From positions 1 through 64,000 of the forward strand of contig NZ_KB905841.1 of assembly GCF_000381065.1 (NCBI RefSeq): a stretch of DNA of 64,000 bases, given 5' to 3'. This document shows, piece by piece, positions 8,553 through 16,690 of this stretch. The notes under the pieces are model-generated. The model saw only the letters and a program-made list of their open reading frames with translations. It did no database searches and was not told where the DNA came from. The position numbers and the translations under genes were made by a program. Within the stretch, counting starts at the first letter, position 1, and every line of letters begins with the position of its first letter. The stretch comes from Propionispira raffinosivorans DSM 20765 (lineage in GTDB: Bacteria > Bacillota > Negativicutes > Selenomonadales > Selenomonadaceae).

Positions 8553-9551
8553 TCAATTTACATATAAAGTGATGTTTCTTTTAATCTCCTGCAAATAAAT
8601 TTCTCGTTTCATATAAAGAACTTCTGCTTCTTGTAGCGATATTTCAGAAAAGTGGATCCGTTGTCCAGGTTTACTTTGTGCCAAAATAGTGAGGTCGACT
8701 CTTGCGACTTGAGCGATTTTCGGATAGCCCCCCGTAGTCTGACAATCTGCCAAAAGAATAATTGGCTGCCCATCCGGTGGTATTTGAATCGTGCCAAACG
8801 TCACCGCCTCAGAAAGCATTTCGTTTGGATTTTCCAGAGTTAATGCATCGCCTGCCAAACGATAGCCCATACGATCCGATTGCGTCGTAATCTGAAATGA
8901 CTTTTCGAAAAATTTTTTTTGGCTTGCTGCGTCAAAAAGCGAAAACTCATTTCCACGCGTTACGCGAATCACAATATTGTTTGATGATGCCAAACCTAAA
9001 GGTTCTGGAACATACCATAATGAACTGATAAAATTTTTTGTTTGATTGCTTTTTTGTAGTTTTTTTGTAAAAGACAGCTGATGATCCTTTACTGACGACA
9101 CTTGTAAAACATCACCTTTACGTAAAGCCCGCCCAGAAAATCCTCCAATTCCCGCTCGCAGATACGTGCTTTTACTTCCCATAACGACCTTTATATTGTA
9201 GCCGCCTGCTACTGCCAAATACGTACGACAGCCCGTTTTGCAGTCACCAAATTGCAAAATCGTATCTTGTGTAATATAAACAGGGCGCCACATCGGAACT
9301 CGTTCACCAGCGATCATCGGTGATAAATCAGCCCCGGTAATGGCAATCATGGTATTTTTTTTAAGTTTTAGATGAGGACCAATCATCGTTATTTCCATGA
9401 CAGCCTCCGGTTCAGGATTGCCTACCAAAATATTAGCGATGCGAAGCGAAAAAGCATCCATAACACCACTTACAATAACCCCATATTTTTGATAACCCGT
9501 TCTGCCTAGGTCCTGGATACTCGTAAACAACCCCGCTTTTAAAACCTCCAT
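8553..9551 (-). CDS. pxpC: 5-oxoprolinase subunit C (biotin-dependent carboxyltransferase-like family)
   Basis: The protein has 332 residues from the ATG at 9551. This ATG shares its A with the pxpB stop (TGATG) and has GGCGG 9 bases upstream. An ATG three codons earlier abuts the ribosome site. Family marks are LFTSIQDLGRTGYQKYGVIVSG at the start, then GVMDAFSLRIANIL and, near the end, ILLADCQTTGGYPKIAQV. PxpC works with PxpB and PxpA to open 5-oxoproline to glutamate at the cost of ATP. The family is also called KipA or AHS2-like, and older names as an allophanate hydrolase or carboxyltransferase reflect homology only. Confidence 0.9.
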   Translation of the reverse strand: MEVLKAGLFTSIQDLGRTGYQKYGVIVSGVMDAFSLRIANILVGNPEPEAVMEITMIGPHLKLKKNTMIAITGADLSPMIAGERVPMWRPVYITQDTILQFGDCKTGCRTYLAVAGGYNIKVVMGSKSTYLRAGIGGFSGRALRKGDVLQVSSVKDHQLSFTKKLQKSNQTKNFISSLWYVPEPLGLASSNNIVIRVTRGNEFSLFDAASQKKFFEKSFQITTQSDRMGYRLAGDALTLENPNEMLSEAVTFGTIQIPPDGQPIILLADCQTTGGYPKIAQVARVDLTILAQSKPGQRIHFSEISLQEAEVLYMKREIYLQEIKRNITLYVN

Positions 9552-10312
9552 CAGCTGCATCCGCCTTTCTCATACGCTTGATATTCTTCATATGATATCG
9601 AATAAAACTCTATAATATCACCTGCTTGTAAGAGACTAGGAATTTTTGAATCTGGCTGAAATAAGGCGAGGGGAGTCCGTCCGATGAGCTGCCAACCGCC
9701 TGGTGTCTCGATGGGATATATCCCGGTCTGCGTGCCTGCAATACCCACTGAGCCTTTTGGTATCGACAAACGTGGTGTAGACCGACGTGGTGTAGCAATT
9801 TGTGATGGCATGCCGCCTACATACGGAAATCCGGGTGCAAACCCAATCATATAAACTAAATATCTACCACTCGTATGAATATCTATAACATTCTGAACCG
9901 ATAGATTATGATAGGAAGCAATATACTCTAAATCCTGACCAAATTCGCCCCCATAGCAAACTGGTATTCGGACAAGATTTGTCTTGTTTTCTGCATTCAA
10001 ATTAACCATAGCGAACATCTCTTGCAAAATCCCCGCAACAATTTGATAAGAAAGTGATCCCGCCCCACCAGTCTGTTTATGAGCGATTGACCTTACCTGT
10101 AATGGATCATAATAGACGGTAACACTGCAAAACGATGTGATATATTCAACCATCCCTAAAAATGGATGCTGTTCTAGATAATTGGCAAAAGCTTTTACCT
10201 GTCGATGGATGTCCGGCGCAATCGTTTTACCAAAAGAAACCGTAATCCCCGCTTCGCCTAGCGGCATCGTCGTAATCGACTCATTAATACAACGATCTTC
10301 AGAAAAGATCAT
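9551..10312 (-). CDS. pxpB: 5-oxoprolinase subunit B
   Basis: The protein has 253 residues of the KipI/AHS1 family. Characteristic stretches are YLVYMIGFAPGFPYVGGMPS, then PRRSTPRLSIPKGSVGIAGT and the following TGIYPIETPGGWQLIGRT. PxpB and PxpC form the heteromer that, with PxpA, hydrolyses 5-oxoproline. In Bacillus the homologue KipI also inhibits a sporulation kinase, but the metabolic role is the better guide here. Its ATG overlaps the end of pcp by 4 bases (ATGA) and pxpC overlaps its stop, so pcp-pxpB-pxpC are translationally coupled. Confidence 0.91.
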   Translation of the reverse strand: MIFSEDRCINESITTMPLGEAGITVSFGKTIAPDIHRQVKAFANYLEQHPFLGMVEYITSFCSVTVYYDPLQVRSIAHKQTGGAGSLSYQIVAGILQEMFAMVNLNAENKTNLVRIPVCYGGEFGQDLEYIASYHNLSVQNVIDIHTSGRYLVYMIGFAPGFPYVGGMPSQIATPRRSTPRLSIPKGSVGIAGTQTGIYPIETPGGWQLIGRTPLALFQPDSKIPSLLQAGDIIEFYSISYEEYQAYEKGGCS

Positions 10313-10914
10313 CTCATCACCTCAATACATTCTGCAATTCCCTGAACAATCATAGCTAAAGACATACTTGGCTGACCCGGTTTTTGAATCACCTGCTCAG
10401 GTAAATAAGGTATATGCATAAATCCACCGGTACGTATATTTCCTTCTTTTTCAAGAAACTCCATTAGACGATAAAATATATGATTACATACAAACGTGCC
10501 CGCTGTATTAGATATTAGCGATGGAATATTAGAATGTGTCATTCTATCAACCATTTTTTGTATGGGCAACGTAGACCAATAACCTACTGCCCCATTCTTG
10601 TTAACCAATTCATTTACCGGCTGATTTCCTTCATTATCTGGAATACGAAAAGAATCTACATTGATTGCAACACGTTCTGGTGTTATTGCCACACGCCCTC
10701 CTGCTTGACCAAGAGCCAAAATACTGTCAGGCTGTATTTCATGAATATAGTTTTCCAATGCATCAAAGGCTTTTCCCCATACAACTGGCAATTCTCGTGT
10801 AACGACTTTTATTTTTGGAAAATTCATTTTATCTATTTCTCGAATCACTCGAATCGTTGGATTTATCGACTCTCCTTCAAATGGAGAAAATCCGGTCAAT
10901 AAAATTGTCTTCAT
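10309..10914 (-). CDS. pcp: pyroglutamyl-peptidase I
   Basis: The protein has about 201 residues from the ATG at 10914 (GGGGAGAG upstream; an extension upstream is not family-like). Pcp is a cytosolic cysteine peptidase that removes N-terminal 5-oxoproline from peptides. The family opening ILLTGFSPFEGESINP is clear. The catalytic Glu lies in ITPERVAINVDSFRIPDN, the Cys in NTAGTFVCNHIFY and the His in TGGFMHIPYLPEQ. In this operon it would supply the free 5-oxoproline that PxpABC converts to glutamate, which fits the neighbouring transporter-like DUF969/DUF979 genes. Confidence 0.93.
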   Translation of the reverse strand: MKTILLTGFSPFEGESINPTIRVIREIDKMNFPKIKVVTRELPVVWGKAFDALENYIHEIQPDSILALGQAGGRVAITPERVAINVDSFRIPDNEGNQPVNELVNKNGAVGYWSTLPIQKMVDRMTHSNIPSLISNTAGTFVCNHIFYRLMEFLEKEGNIRTGGFMHIPYLPEQVIQKPGQPSMSLAMIVQGIAECIEVMR

Positions 10915-10940
10915 AACGTTCTCTCCCCTCAATCTGATAT

Positions 10941-11894
10941 CTAAAAAGCAAGAAAATACATGAGGAATACATTGCAAAATAATAACAGTAAGGCGGTTGG
11001 TATCTGGGTTTTTATAACAGCATTTTTATCCTCTAAGTCCAATAAAGCTGCCGGAACAATATTAAAATTTGCCGCCATTGGCGTCATCAATGTACCACAA
11101 TAACCAGAAAACATCCCAATAGCCGCTACGACTCCAGGATTTCCACCATGCAATTGAATAATCAATGGCAGTCCTACGCCAGCTGTCATTACCGGAAAAG
11201 CAGCGAAAGCATTTCCCATGACCATTGTAAAAAGTGCCATACCCAGTACATACGCTAAAACTACCATAAATCGATTATCGACAGGAATCGCCGATCCGAC
11301 CAATTCTGCTACGACCTGCCCCACACCAGCAGCGGCAAATAAAGCACCTAATGTTGCTAACATTTGTGGCAAAACAGCCGCCCAGCCAATTGCATCAATC
11401 AAACGACGAGACTCTTTTAATGAACGAATTGTTGTATCTTTCGTTAAAAATAAAGCCGTTAATAAAGCAACAATACAAGCTACACCTAAACTAACCAGCG
11501 TAATATTGCTTTTATCTAAAAGAGCCAAGCCAGCTATGCTAATATCTTTTAAACCCAATGTTCCTATAATCGTAACAATCGGAATCAGTAATGCTGGTAA
11601 AAACAGACGGCTGCCCAATTTTTTTGCTTGCGTGAATCTATGCTCTTGTGAAACTTCATCATACATTCCTAATCGTACACCACCAGCACCAGCTATAATA
11701 GCCATTGCAATAACCAAAACCCCCATGTAAAGCGGTGGAATAATATCCCCAAATATAAAAGATACGGCAAATAATCCCCAAAATGAAGCCGTCAATATGC
11801 GTTTTGAGTTTGATTTATCTTTTAGAGCAAAAAAAGCAATAATTGCCATAAATATTCCCGTCAGATAATAAATATAAGTTAAGCTAATAATCAT
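10941..11894 (-). CDS. DUF979-family membrane protein, probable transporter subunit
   Basis: The 317-residue, very hydrophobic protein has about nine membrane spans. It matches the DUF979 pattern that pairs with DUF969 beside pcp in many Firmicutes. Its ATG overlaps the DUF969 stop by 4 bases, and GAGGAG lies upstream. Stretches such as AYVLGMALFTMVMGNAFAAF and a later GYCGTLMTPMAANFNIVPAA resemble the paired re-entrant or substrate regions of ion-coupled carboxylate carriers. The co-occurrence with pcp and pxp genes suggests that the pair carries 5-oxoproline or pyroglutamyl peptides across the inner membrane. That role is inferred from context. Confidence 0.85.
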   Translation of the reverse strand: MIISLTYIYYLTGIFMAIIAFFALKDKSNSKRILTASFWGLFAVSFIFGDIIPPLYMGVLVIAMAIIAGAGGVRLGMYDEVSQEHRFTQAKKLGSRLFLPALLIPIVTIIGTLGLKDISIAGLALLDKSNITLVSLGVACIVALLTALFLTKDTTIRSLKESRRLIDAIGWAAVLPQMLATLGALFAAAGVGQVVAELVGSAIPVDNRFMVVLAYVLGMALFTMVMGNAFAAFPVMTAGVGLPLIIQLHGGNPGVVAAIGMFSGYCGTLMTPMAANFNIVPAALLDLEDKNAVIKTQIPTALLLLFCNVFLMYFLAF

Positions 11895-12592
11895 GATTTT
11901 TCACACTCCTCAACGTCTTTTAGACTAACATTATATTCAGCATCTAACTTTCTATCCAATAAAATTAGCCGAACCGAATGAATTAGAAATGCTAAAATCG
12001 CGGTTGGTATTCCCCACAAAGCAATATCTAAGGGCTCAAGAATCAGTCCATTTTGTTCAAAAAATCCTTTCATCAGTAAAACCCCACCAAAAGCGACAAA
12101 AATATCTTCGCCAAAAAAAACGCCTACATTATCTACCGAAGCAGAAAAACTTTTAATTTCTTCATGTGTCTTTGCTGATAGTTTCCCATATTTATTTTCA
12201 GCAGCCCCCTCCGCCATCGGTGCTATTAACGGACGCACCATTTGTGCATGACCACCTAATGCCGTCAAAGCCATTGCTGCAGCAGCTTCACGAATAAAAA
12301 GGTATAAAATAAGCACGCGCCCAGTCGTTGCTATTTTAACAGAACCAATGAGTTTTTGTGCTTGCTCCTTTAACCCATTACGTTCTAGTAAACCAATAAC
12401 TGGCAAGGTAAGAATAAAGAGTGACAGATATCTATTTTTAACAAAAGCTTCACCAAAAATAATAAGAATTTTATCAATAGGCAACGCCCCTGCGAGTCCC
12501 GTTACAATTCCGGCAATAACAACAACCATCAATGGATTAAATCTTAAAACGAAACCTATAATTACAACTACAATACCTAATAATGTTAACAT
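11891..12592 (-). CDS. DUF969-family membrane protein, probable transporter subunit
   Basis: The 233-residue protein has about six membrane spans, beginning MLTLLGIVVVIIGFVLRFNP. It resembles the N-terminal half of dicarboxylate-type permeases, with a central loop SAKTHEEIKSFSASVDNVG. It always appears with DUF979, here with overlapping genes, so the two probably assemble as one split carrier. GGAGGAGGA lies before the ATG. A gap of 98 bases separates it from pxpA, and I see no terminator in it. Substrate assignment to 5-oxoproline rests on the neighbours. Confidence 0.85.
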   Translation of the reverse strand: MLTLLGIVVVIIGFVLRFNPLMVVVIAGIVTGLAGALPIDKILIIFGEAFVKNRYLSLFILTLPVIGLLERNGLKEQAQKLIGSVKIATTGRVLILYLFIREAAAAMALTALGGHAQMVRPLIAPMAEGAAENKYGKLSAKTHEEIKSFSASVDNVGVFFGEDIFVAFGGVLLMKGFFEQNGLILEPLDIALWGIPTAILAFLIHSVRLILLDRKLDAEYNVSLKDVEECEKS

Positions 12593-12690
12593 CGTAATCC
12601 TCCTCCTTGTCCTGCTCCCAAAACTCGATAATTTTCTTCTTGTGCAGCCATCTTATAAAATACCCTGTATAAAGACTTCTATAATTTTTC

Positions 12691-13449
12691 CTATCGCAAC
12701 GACTGTACAACAATCCCCTTGTTCCGTAAACTTTCTTTTATTTTTTTAGCGAACAATACAGCTTTTGCTCCATCGCCATGAATACAGATTGTATCCGCTT
12801 TAAGATTGACAAGACTACCTTGTCTTGATAAAACAGAACCATTCGTCACCATACCAAGAACTTGCTTGATGGAGTCTTGTTCATTGGTAATCATCGCATT
12901 CATTTGCTGCCTTGATGTCAGTGAACCATCCGATTGATACGTACGATCCGCAAATACTTCACTGGCAGTACGAAGACCAATCTGCTCACCAGCTTTAATG
13001 CTTTCACTGCCGGATAAGCCAAATAAGATCAACCCTGGCTCCAGTTTATAAATTGCTTCGGCAATTCCCTCTGCCAAAAATTTGTTTTTTGCAGCCATAT
13101 TATAAAGTGCACCATGAGGTTTAACGTGTTGCAAAATCCCCCCGGCTGCTTTGACAAAAGCCTGCAGTGCACCCACTTGATATAAAACCATATCATAGGC
13201 TTCTCGTGCGGTTATATCCATCACACGGCGACCAAATCCATTTAAATCGGGAAGTCCCGGGTGTGCACCAATTGCCACATTGTTTTTCAGAGCCAATTCT
13301 ACGGTTTTGTGCATTACGGCTGGATCTCCAGCGTGAAATCCACAAGCAATATTTACGGAAGTTACAAACGGCAGGATCTCTTGATCAAGTCCTAATGTAT
13401 AACTACCAAAGCTCTCACCTAAATCACAATTCAAATCTACCTGATACAT
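12691..13449 (-). CDS. pxpA: 5-oxoprolinase subunit A (LamB/YcsF family)
   Basis: The 252-residue protein opens [20 protein letters not shown], with the acidic metal-site motif DLNCDLGE of the family. It continues with [20 protein letters not shown], then [15 protein letters not shown] and [12 protein letters not shown]. These match PxpA, the subunit that acts with PxpBC in ATP-dependent cleavage of 5-oxoproline to glutamate. It is the first gene of the operon. AAAGGGGCG lies before the ATG. The 342-base leader region upstream holds a repeat copy, a hairpin with T run, and a likely promoter (separate entries). Confidence 0.93.
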   Translation of the reverse strand: MYQVDLNCDLGESFGSYTLGLDQEILPFVTSVNIACGFHAGDPAVMHKTVELALKNNVAIGAHPGLPDLNGFGRRVMDITAREAYDMVLYQVGALQAFVKAAGGILQHVKPHGALYNMAAKNKFLAEGIAEAIYKLEPGLILFGLSGSESIKAGEQIGLRTASEVFADRTYQSDGSLTSRQQMNAMITNEQDSIKQVLGMVTNGSVLSRQGSLVNLKADTICIHGDGAKAVLFAKKIKESLRNKGIVVQSLR

Positions 13450-13476
13450 TTTGTATCGCCCCTTTCTATGTAGAAC

Positions 13477-13616
13477 GCATTAAAGAAATCCCATCCAGTC
13501 TATCAGTCTGCCAGGAATTGGGTATAGGGCATCGTTTGCTTCCTACGTAACGCCACTCAACCCTATACCCAATTCCCGACGAGTACTATGTAAAATGTTT
13601 AATGCCATATATATAC
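13477..13616 (+). repeat. dispersed hairpin repeat, copy 3, in the pxpA leader
   Basis: This copy has the best stem: GGAATTGGGTATAGGG pairs completely with CCCTATACCCAATTCC around the invariant 34-nt core (13527-13560). Compared with copy 1 the stem sequence differs on both arms in a matching way, so base pairing is kept. CAGTCTGCC at the left and a TTTAATGCC tract at the right are shared with other copies. Because it lies between the likely pxp promoter and pxpA, it would be part of the mRNA leader, where it could affect stability or translation. Confidence 0.85.
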
Positions 13617-13662
13617 AAAAATGGCACCTCAAACAAAGTTAATCTTTGTCTAAAGCGCCATT
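13616..13662 (-). terminator. minus-strand-specific intrinsic terminator or attenuator in the pxp leader
   Basis: As minus-strand RNA, AAUGGCGCUUUAGACAAAG pairs with CUUUGUUUGAGGUGCCAUU over a 5-nt AUUAA loop, using several G-U pairs, and is followed by UUUUUG. On the plus strand those wobbles become A-C mismatches, so the structure is built for minus-strand transcription. The second pxpC already has its own terminator at 13738-13784, so this one probably acts about 75 nt after the pxp promoter, as an attenuator or the end of a short RNA. Confidence 0.65.
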
Positions 13663-13699
13663 GCTTCTCTAAAATAATATTGGTATTCTTCTTGGTATT

Positions 13700-13728
13700 A
13701 TCATATCACCTCTCAGGCATTCGGTAAA
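13700..13728 (-). promoter_or_regulatory. likely sigma-A promoter of the pxpA operon
   Basis: On the minus strand TTTACC (13728-13723) and TATGAT (13705-13700) are separated by 17 bases. Transcription would start near 13692, just upstream of the leader hairpin. The segment AATACC occurs twice shortly downstream and could be a regulator contact. Confidence 0.5.
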
Positions 13729-13737
13729 ATTGAAAAA

Positions 13738-13784
13738 ATAAATAGGGTTGTTCAATTTTTTCGAAAGTTGAACAACCCTATTTT
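13738..13784. terminator. intrinsic terminator after the second pxpC gene
   Basis: AAATAGGGTTGTTCAA pairs perfectly with TTGAACAACCCTATTT across a 12-nt loop, and on the minus strand a T-rich tract follows. It closes the lysR-pxpB-pxpC transcript. Confidence 0.88.
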
Positions 13785-13791
13785 AAATACA

Positions 13792-14727
13792 TCAGCCAAG
13801 TTGTTTTCTAATCCGCGCATAGGCTGTTCTTTCAATTTCCAAAGCAGCAATTGCTGCCGCTTCTGTTACCTGTTGAAATTGAATCGTATCACCTATATTT
13901 GCCTGTGCAACTTTCGGAAAATCAACCTGGATTATATAGCCTATTTTAGGAAATCCTCTCGTAGTACCATGATCCGATGCCACAATATAAGGAAGTCCGC
14001 AGGCAGGAATCTCTATTGCACCAAGCCCCACTCCATCCGATATAACATCGACCTTGTCCAGCATAGCCAGTTTTGGACCGGCAAGTTGATAATTCACACG
14101 ATCTGCCGCTGTAACAAGATAAGACTCCGTAAAAAAGCGAATCACCGCTTCAGCTTGAAATAAATGTGTCTGCGGTCCACTGACCACACGCAGCGTCCAT
14201 TGCTGAGAATATACAGGAATATCAGAGGCAGCTAATTTTTGTACTTTAGCTGGACGAAGTATATCTTTCCCCATATATAAAACATCCCCTTGCTGCAAAG
14301 TCCGCCCTTCTACTCCTCCCAGTTTCGCACCAGTATACGTAGATCGACTCCCCATAACCCATGGAACATCAAAACCACCCCTAACCGCTAAGTAAGCACG
14401 CTGCCCAAAAACAGCCCGTCCAAAATGCAATTCTCCGCGTCGTGGTATCAATATAGATGACCAATTGGCGATAATTTTTCCATTGACTCGTGCCTGCATA
14501 TCTGCACCACAAAGCGAAACCAGCGTTTCCTCATCAAAGCGAAAGGCCGCCCCTGATCCCGTCATTTCAATCACAGCAGCTGTTTCCAGATTACCAATAA
14601 GACAATTTGCCATTTTATAGGCATAGCTGTCCATAGCTCCAGCAATTGGCATACCCCAAGCTTGATATCCCCAGCGTCCTTTATCTTGTAATGTCGAAAA
14701 ATCTCCCTGTTGAATCACTGTAATCAT
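13792..14727 (-). CDS. second PxpC-like protein (biotin-dependent carboxyltransferase-like family)
   Basis: The 311-residue paralogue of the pxpC product encoded at 8553-9551 keeps the family order: FSTLQDKGRWGYQAWGMPIAGAMDS, shown here only as a guide in parts (STLQDKGRWGYQ, then GMPIAGAMDSYAYKMAN), and later IVASDHGTTRGFPKIGYI. It differs widely from the first copy, so it is not a recent duplicate. Its ATG overlaps the preceding pxpB-like stop by 4 bases. No second pxpA is near. The pair may share the single PxpA, act on a related lactam or amide, or be a regulatory pair. Confidence 0.85.
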   Translation of the reverse strand: MITVIQQGDFSTLQDKGRWGYQAWGMPIAGAMDSYAYKMANCLIGNLETAAVIEMTGSGAAFRFDEETLVSLCGADMQARVNGKIIANWSSILIPRRGELHFGRAVFGQRAYLAVRGGFDVPWVMGSRSTYTGAKLGGVEGRTLQQGDVLYMGKDILRPAKVQKLAASDIPVYSQQWTLRVVSGPQTHLFQAEAVIRFFTESYLVTAADRVNYQLAGPKLAMLDKVDVISDGVGLGAIEIPACGLPYIVASDHGTTRGFPKIGYIIQVDFPKVAQANIGDTIQFQQVTEAAAIAALEIERTAYARIRKQLG

Positions 14728-15479
14728 ACTTTCTCCTGCTCCTCCGCACTGACTTTAAGTTGATAATTTCCTTTTGCCACCTCTTGACGAATTGAAAAAT
14801 ACTGTTCAAAAGGAATCGATTCAAATTGCACATAATCGCCTGGTGCGAGTAAAAATGGCTCTGACCTTGTCGGATCAAAAGCTTTTAAGGGGGTCCGACC
14901 AATCAGCCACCATTCACCCGGGCTTTCAATCGGGTAAAATCCCGTCTGATTACCGCCAATTCCCACCGAGCCAACAGGAACCCGACTGCGTGGTTTTTCC
15001 TGACGAGGCACATTTAATAAATCGGATAATCCGCCCAAATAGGGAAATCCGGGTGTGAATCCCAGCATATAAACTAAATACGGCTGCCCTGTATGCATTT
15101 TAATGACTTGCTTTGCCATAATACCTGTATATTTTGCAACATATTCTAGATCCGGTCCTAAAACGCCACCATAACAAACGGGAATATGCACAACACGTCG
15201 TACTAAATTCCCAAATTTGGTAAGTTGCAAATCCGCTAAAATGACCTCAATCTGTTTTGTTAAAGACGCTCGCGTAATTTTAAATGGATCAAAATAAATT
15301 ACAACAGAGCAATAGGACGGAACGGCTTCGATCATTCCATTAACTTTAGAACCTGAGACCATCCGCATAAAAGTCTGAACACATAAATTAATAGTCGGAG
15401 AAATGGTTGCACCAAATTCTACGACTAAGCCACCTTCTCCCGCAGCCAATAACTTTACATCATCTAAAAAAGAATCCAT
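14724..15479 (-). CDS. second PxpB-like protein
   Basis: The 251-residue KipI/AHS1-family protein has YLVYMLGFTPGFPYLGGLSD, then RSRVPVGSVGIGGNQTGFYP and ESPGEWWLIGRTPLKAF, all in the same order as the first PxpB. It is coupled to the PxpC-like gene by an ATGA overlap and lies 56 bases after a LysR gene on the same strand, with no pcp or pxpA. The ribosome site is weak (AAGTGAG). The reaction is unknown: 5-oxoproline hydrolysis with the other cluster's PxpA is possible, as is a different ring-opening reaction. Confidence 0.85.
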   Translation of the reverse strand: MDSFLDDVKLLAAGEGGLVVEFGATISPTINLCVQTFMRMVSGSKVNGMIEAVPSYCSVVIYFDPFKITRASLTKQIEVILADLQLTKFGNLVRRVVHIPVCYGGVLGPDLEYVAKYTGIMAKQVIKMHTGQPYLVYMLGFTPGFPYLGGLSDLLNVPRQEKPRSRVPVGSVGIGGNQTGFYPIESPGEWWLIGRTPLKAFDPTRSEPFLLAPGDYVQFESIPFEQYFSIRQEVAKGNYQLKVSAEEQEKV

Positions 15480-15535
15480 TTAATCAGTCAACTCACTTCT
15501 TTATTCTTTCCCGGTAATAATCACTTTTTAGATCA

Positions 15536-16423
15536 TTACTCTACTAAACGTTCACGCACAAGTTTAATAAATGCTCGGATGGGCAGTGACAGCCATTTGT
15601 CTTTGTGATGAACAATATAGGTATTCGTGTCAAGATCAATTCCCTGCCACGGTAAAGCAACAAGCTCCCCCGCTTCAATTTCCGTTTTTACGGCAGCCAA
15701 TGGCAAAATTGTAATTCCGAGCTGACTCTTAACAAATTGTTTGATCGTATAAATCTGCCCTATTTCTAAAATAGTCCTTGGTGTGATAGAAGATTTTTCA
15801 AGGTATTCTTCCAAGACCGTTTGGTAATGACTAATCGAATCTGTAAAAACCAGAATCTGCCCTGTTAAATTCTGGACCTTAACTCGCTTCAGTTTCGTCA
15901 AAGGGTGATTTGGTGCCGCAACCATAACAATCGGTTCTGCCCATAAAAATTCACTGACAAAATCACGGTCTTTGACTTTTTTTTCTAAAAAAAATGCCAC
16001 ATCCATCATATTTTTCCGCAGTAAATTTCGAAAATCACTACCAATTCCCAAACGTAATTTAAGCTCCACATCGGGATATAAAGAAACATATTCTTTAAGA
16101 ACATCCGTTAAATAATACATGCAGACAGATTCCGGTATACCAAGGATTAGGGACCCTTTTGGTATATCAAAATGATCCAATTCATTTTTGGCCGCTTCGG
16201 ATAACTTCGTAATCTGTTCCGCATATTCATAAAGGCGTTCCCCATCCGTTGTTAACATTAATTGATGCCCAAAGCGTTCAAAAAAAACTGTATTAAATTC
16301 TTTTTCCAGTAATTGAATATGTGTTGTCACCGTTGACTGCGTGTAGCCCAAAAGTTGTGCCGTTTGTGAAAAACTGCCCAGTTTTACGATACTCATAAAA
16401 GTTTTAAGCTGCCGGATTTCCAA
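15536..16423 (-). CDS. LysR-family transcriptional regulator
   Basis: The protein has about 295 residues from a TTG at 16423, with GCAGGTGA 6 bases upstream. The peptide LEIRQLKTFMSIVKLGSFSQ then has the expected LysR spacing, whereas an upstream in-frame start adds residues unlike the family. The HTH is SFSQTAQLLGYTQSTVTTHI, followed by the linker helix and an effector domain with LILGIPESVCMYYL. It is transcribed towards the second pxpB/pxpC pair, so it probably controls that pair and itself. LysR genes are more often divergent, so the co-directional layout is worth noting. Confidence 0.87.
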   Translation of the reverse strand: MEIRQLKTFMSIVKLGSFSQTAQLLGYTQSTVTTHIQLLEKEFNTVFFERFGHQLMLTTDGERLYEYAEQITKLSEAAKNELDHFDIPKGSLILGIPESVCMYYLTDVLKEYVSLYPDVELKLRLGIGSDFRNLLRKNMMDVAFFLEKKVKDRDFVSEFLWAEPIVMVAAPNHPLTKLKRVKVQNLTGQILVFTDSISHYQTVLEEYLEKSSITPRTILEIGQIYTIKQFVKSQLGITILPLAAVKTEIEAGELVALPWQGIDLDTNTYIVHHKDKWLSLPIRAFIKLVRERLVE

Positions 16424-16546
16424 AATTATCACCTGCTGTTTTAAATATATACTACCACAATACAATTGCTCCTTATTTAGTTACCATCGTAACATATAGT
16501 ATATACTATTTGCATCTTTTTATAATAGTTTTAATTTAAAACCAAC

Positions 16547-16583
16547 AAAACTCCCAATTTGAATTTTTCAAACTGGGAGTTTA
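16547..16583 (-). terminator. intrinsic terminator downstream of the PTS regulator gene
   Basis: AAACTCCCAGTTTGA pairs with TCAAATTGGGAGTTT on the minus strand (one wobble), followed by TTG-rich sequence. It lies about 110 bases after the regulator stop at 16691 and before the LysR start, and separates the two units. The rest of 16424-16690 shows nothing further. Confidence 0.75.
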
Positions 16584-16690
16584 TTACATGCCTTATGGCA
16601 GCGATACTTTCTAAAGACCACGTAGTACAATTTAAATATTTTTTCATACCACTTGTCAGAATTAGACTGTTAAACCATATATTTTAATTA

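Noticed and set aside
11218-11730. A 170-codon plus-strand open frame over the DUF979 gene
   Set aside because: It mirrors a hydrophobic gene and has the low-complexity composition typical of antisense frames. No ribosome site was seen.
13705-13730. CTCTCAGGCA on the plus strand, reminiscent of a glycine riboswitch segment
   Set aside because: The other conserved parts of the aptamer are not present around it, and it lies inside the likely minus-strand pxp promoter.
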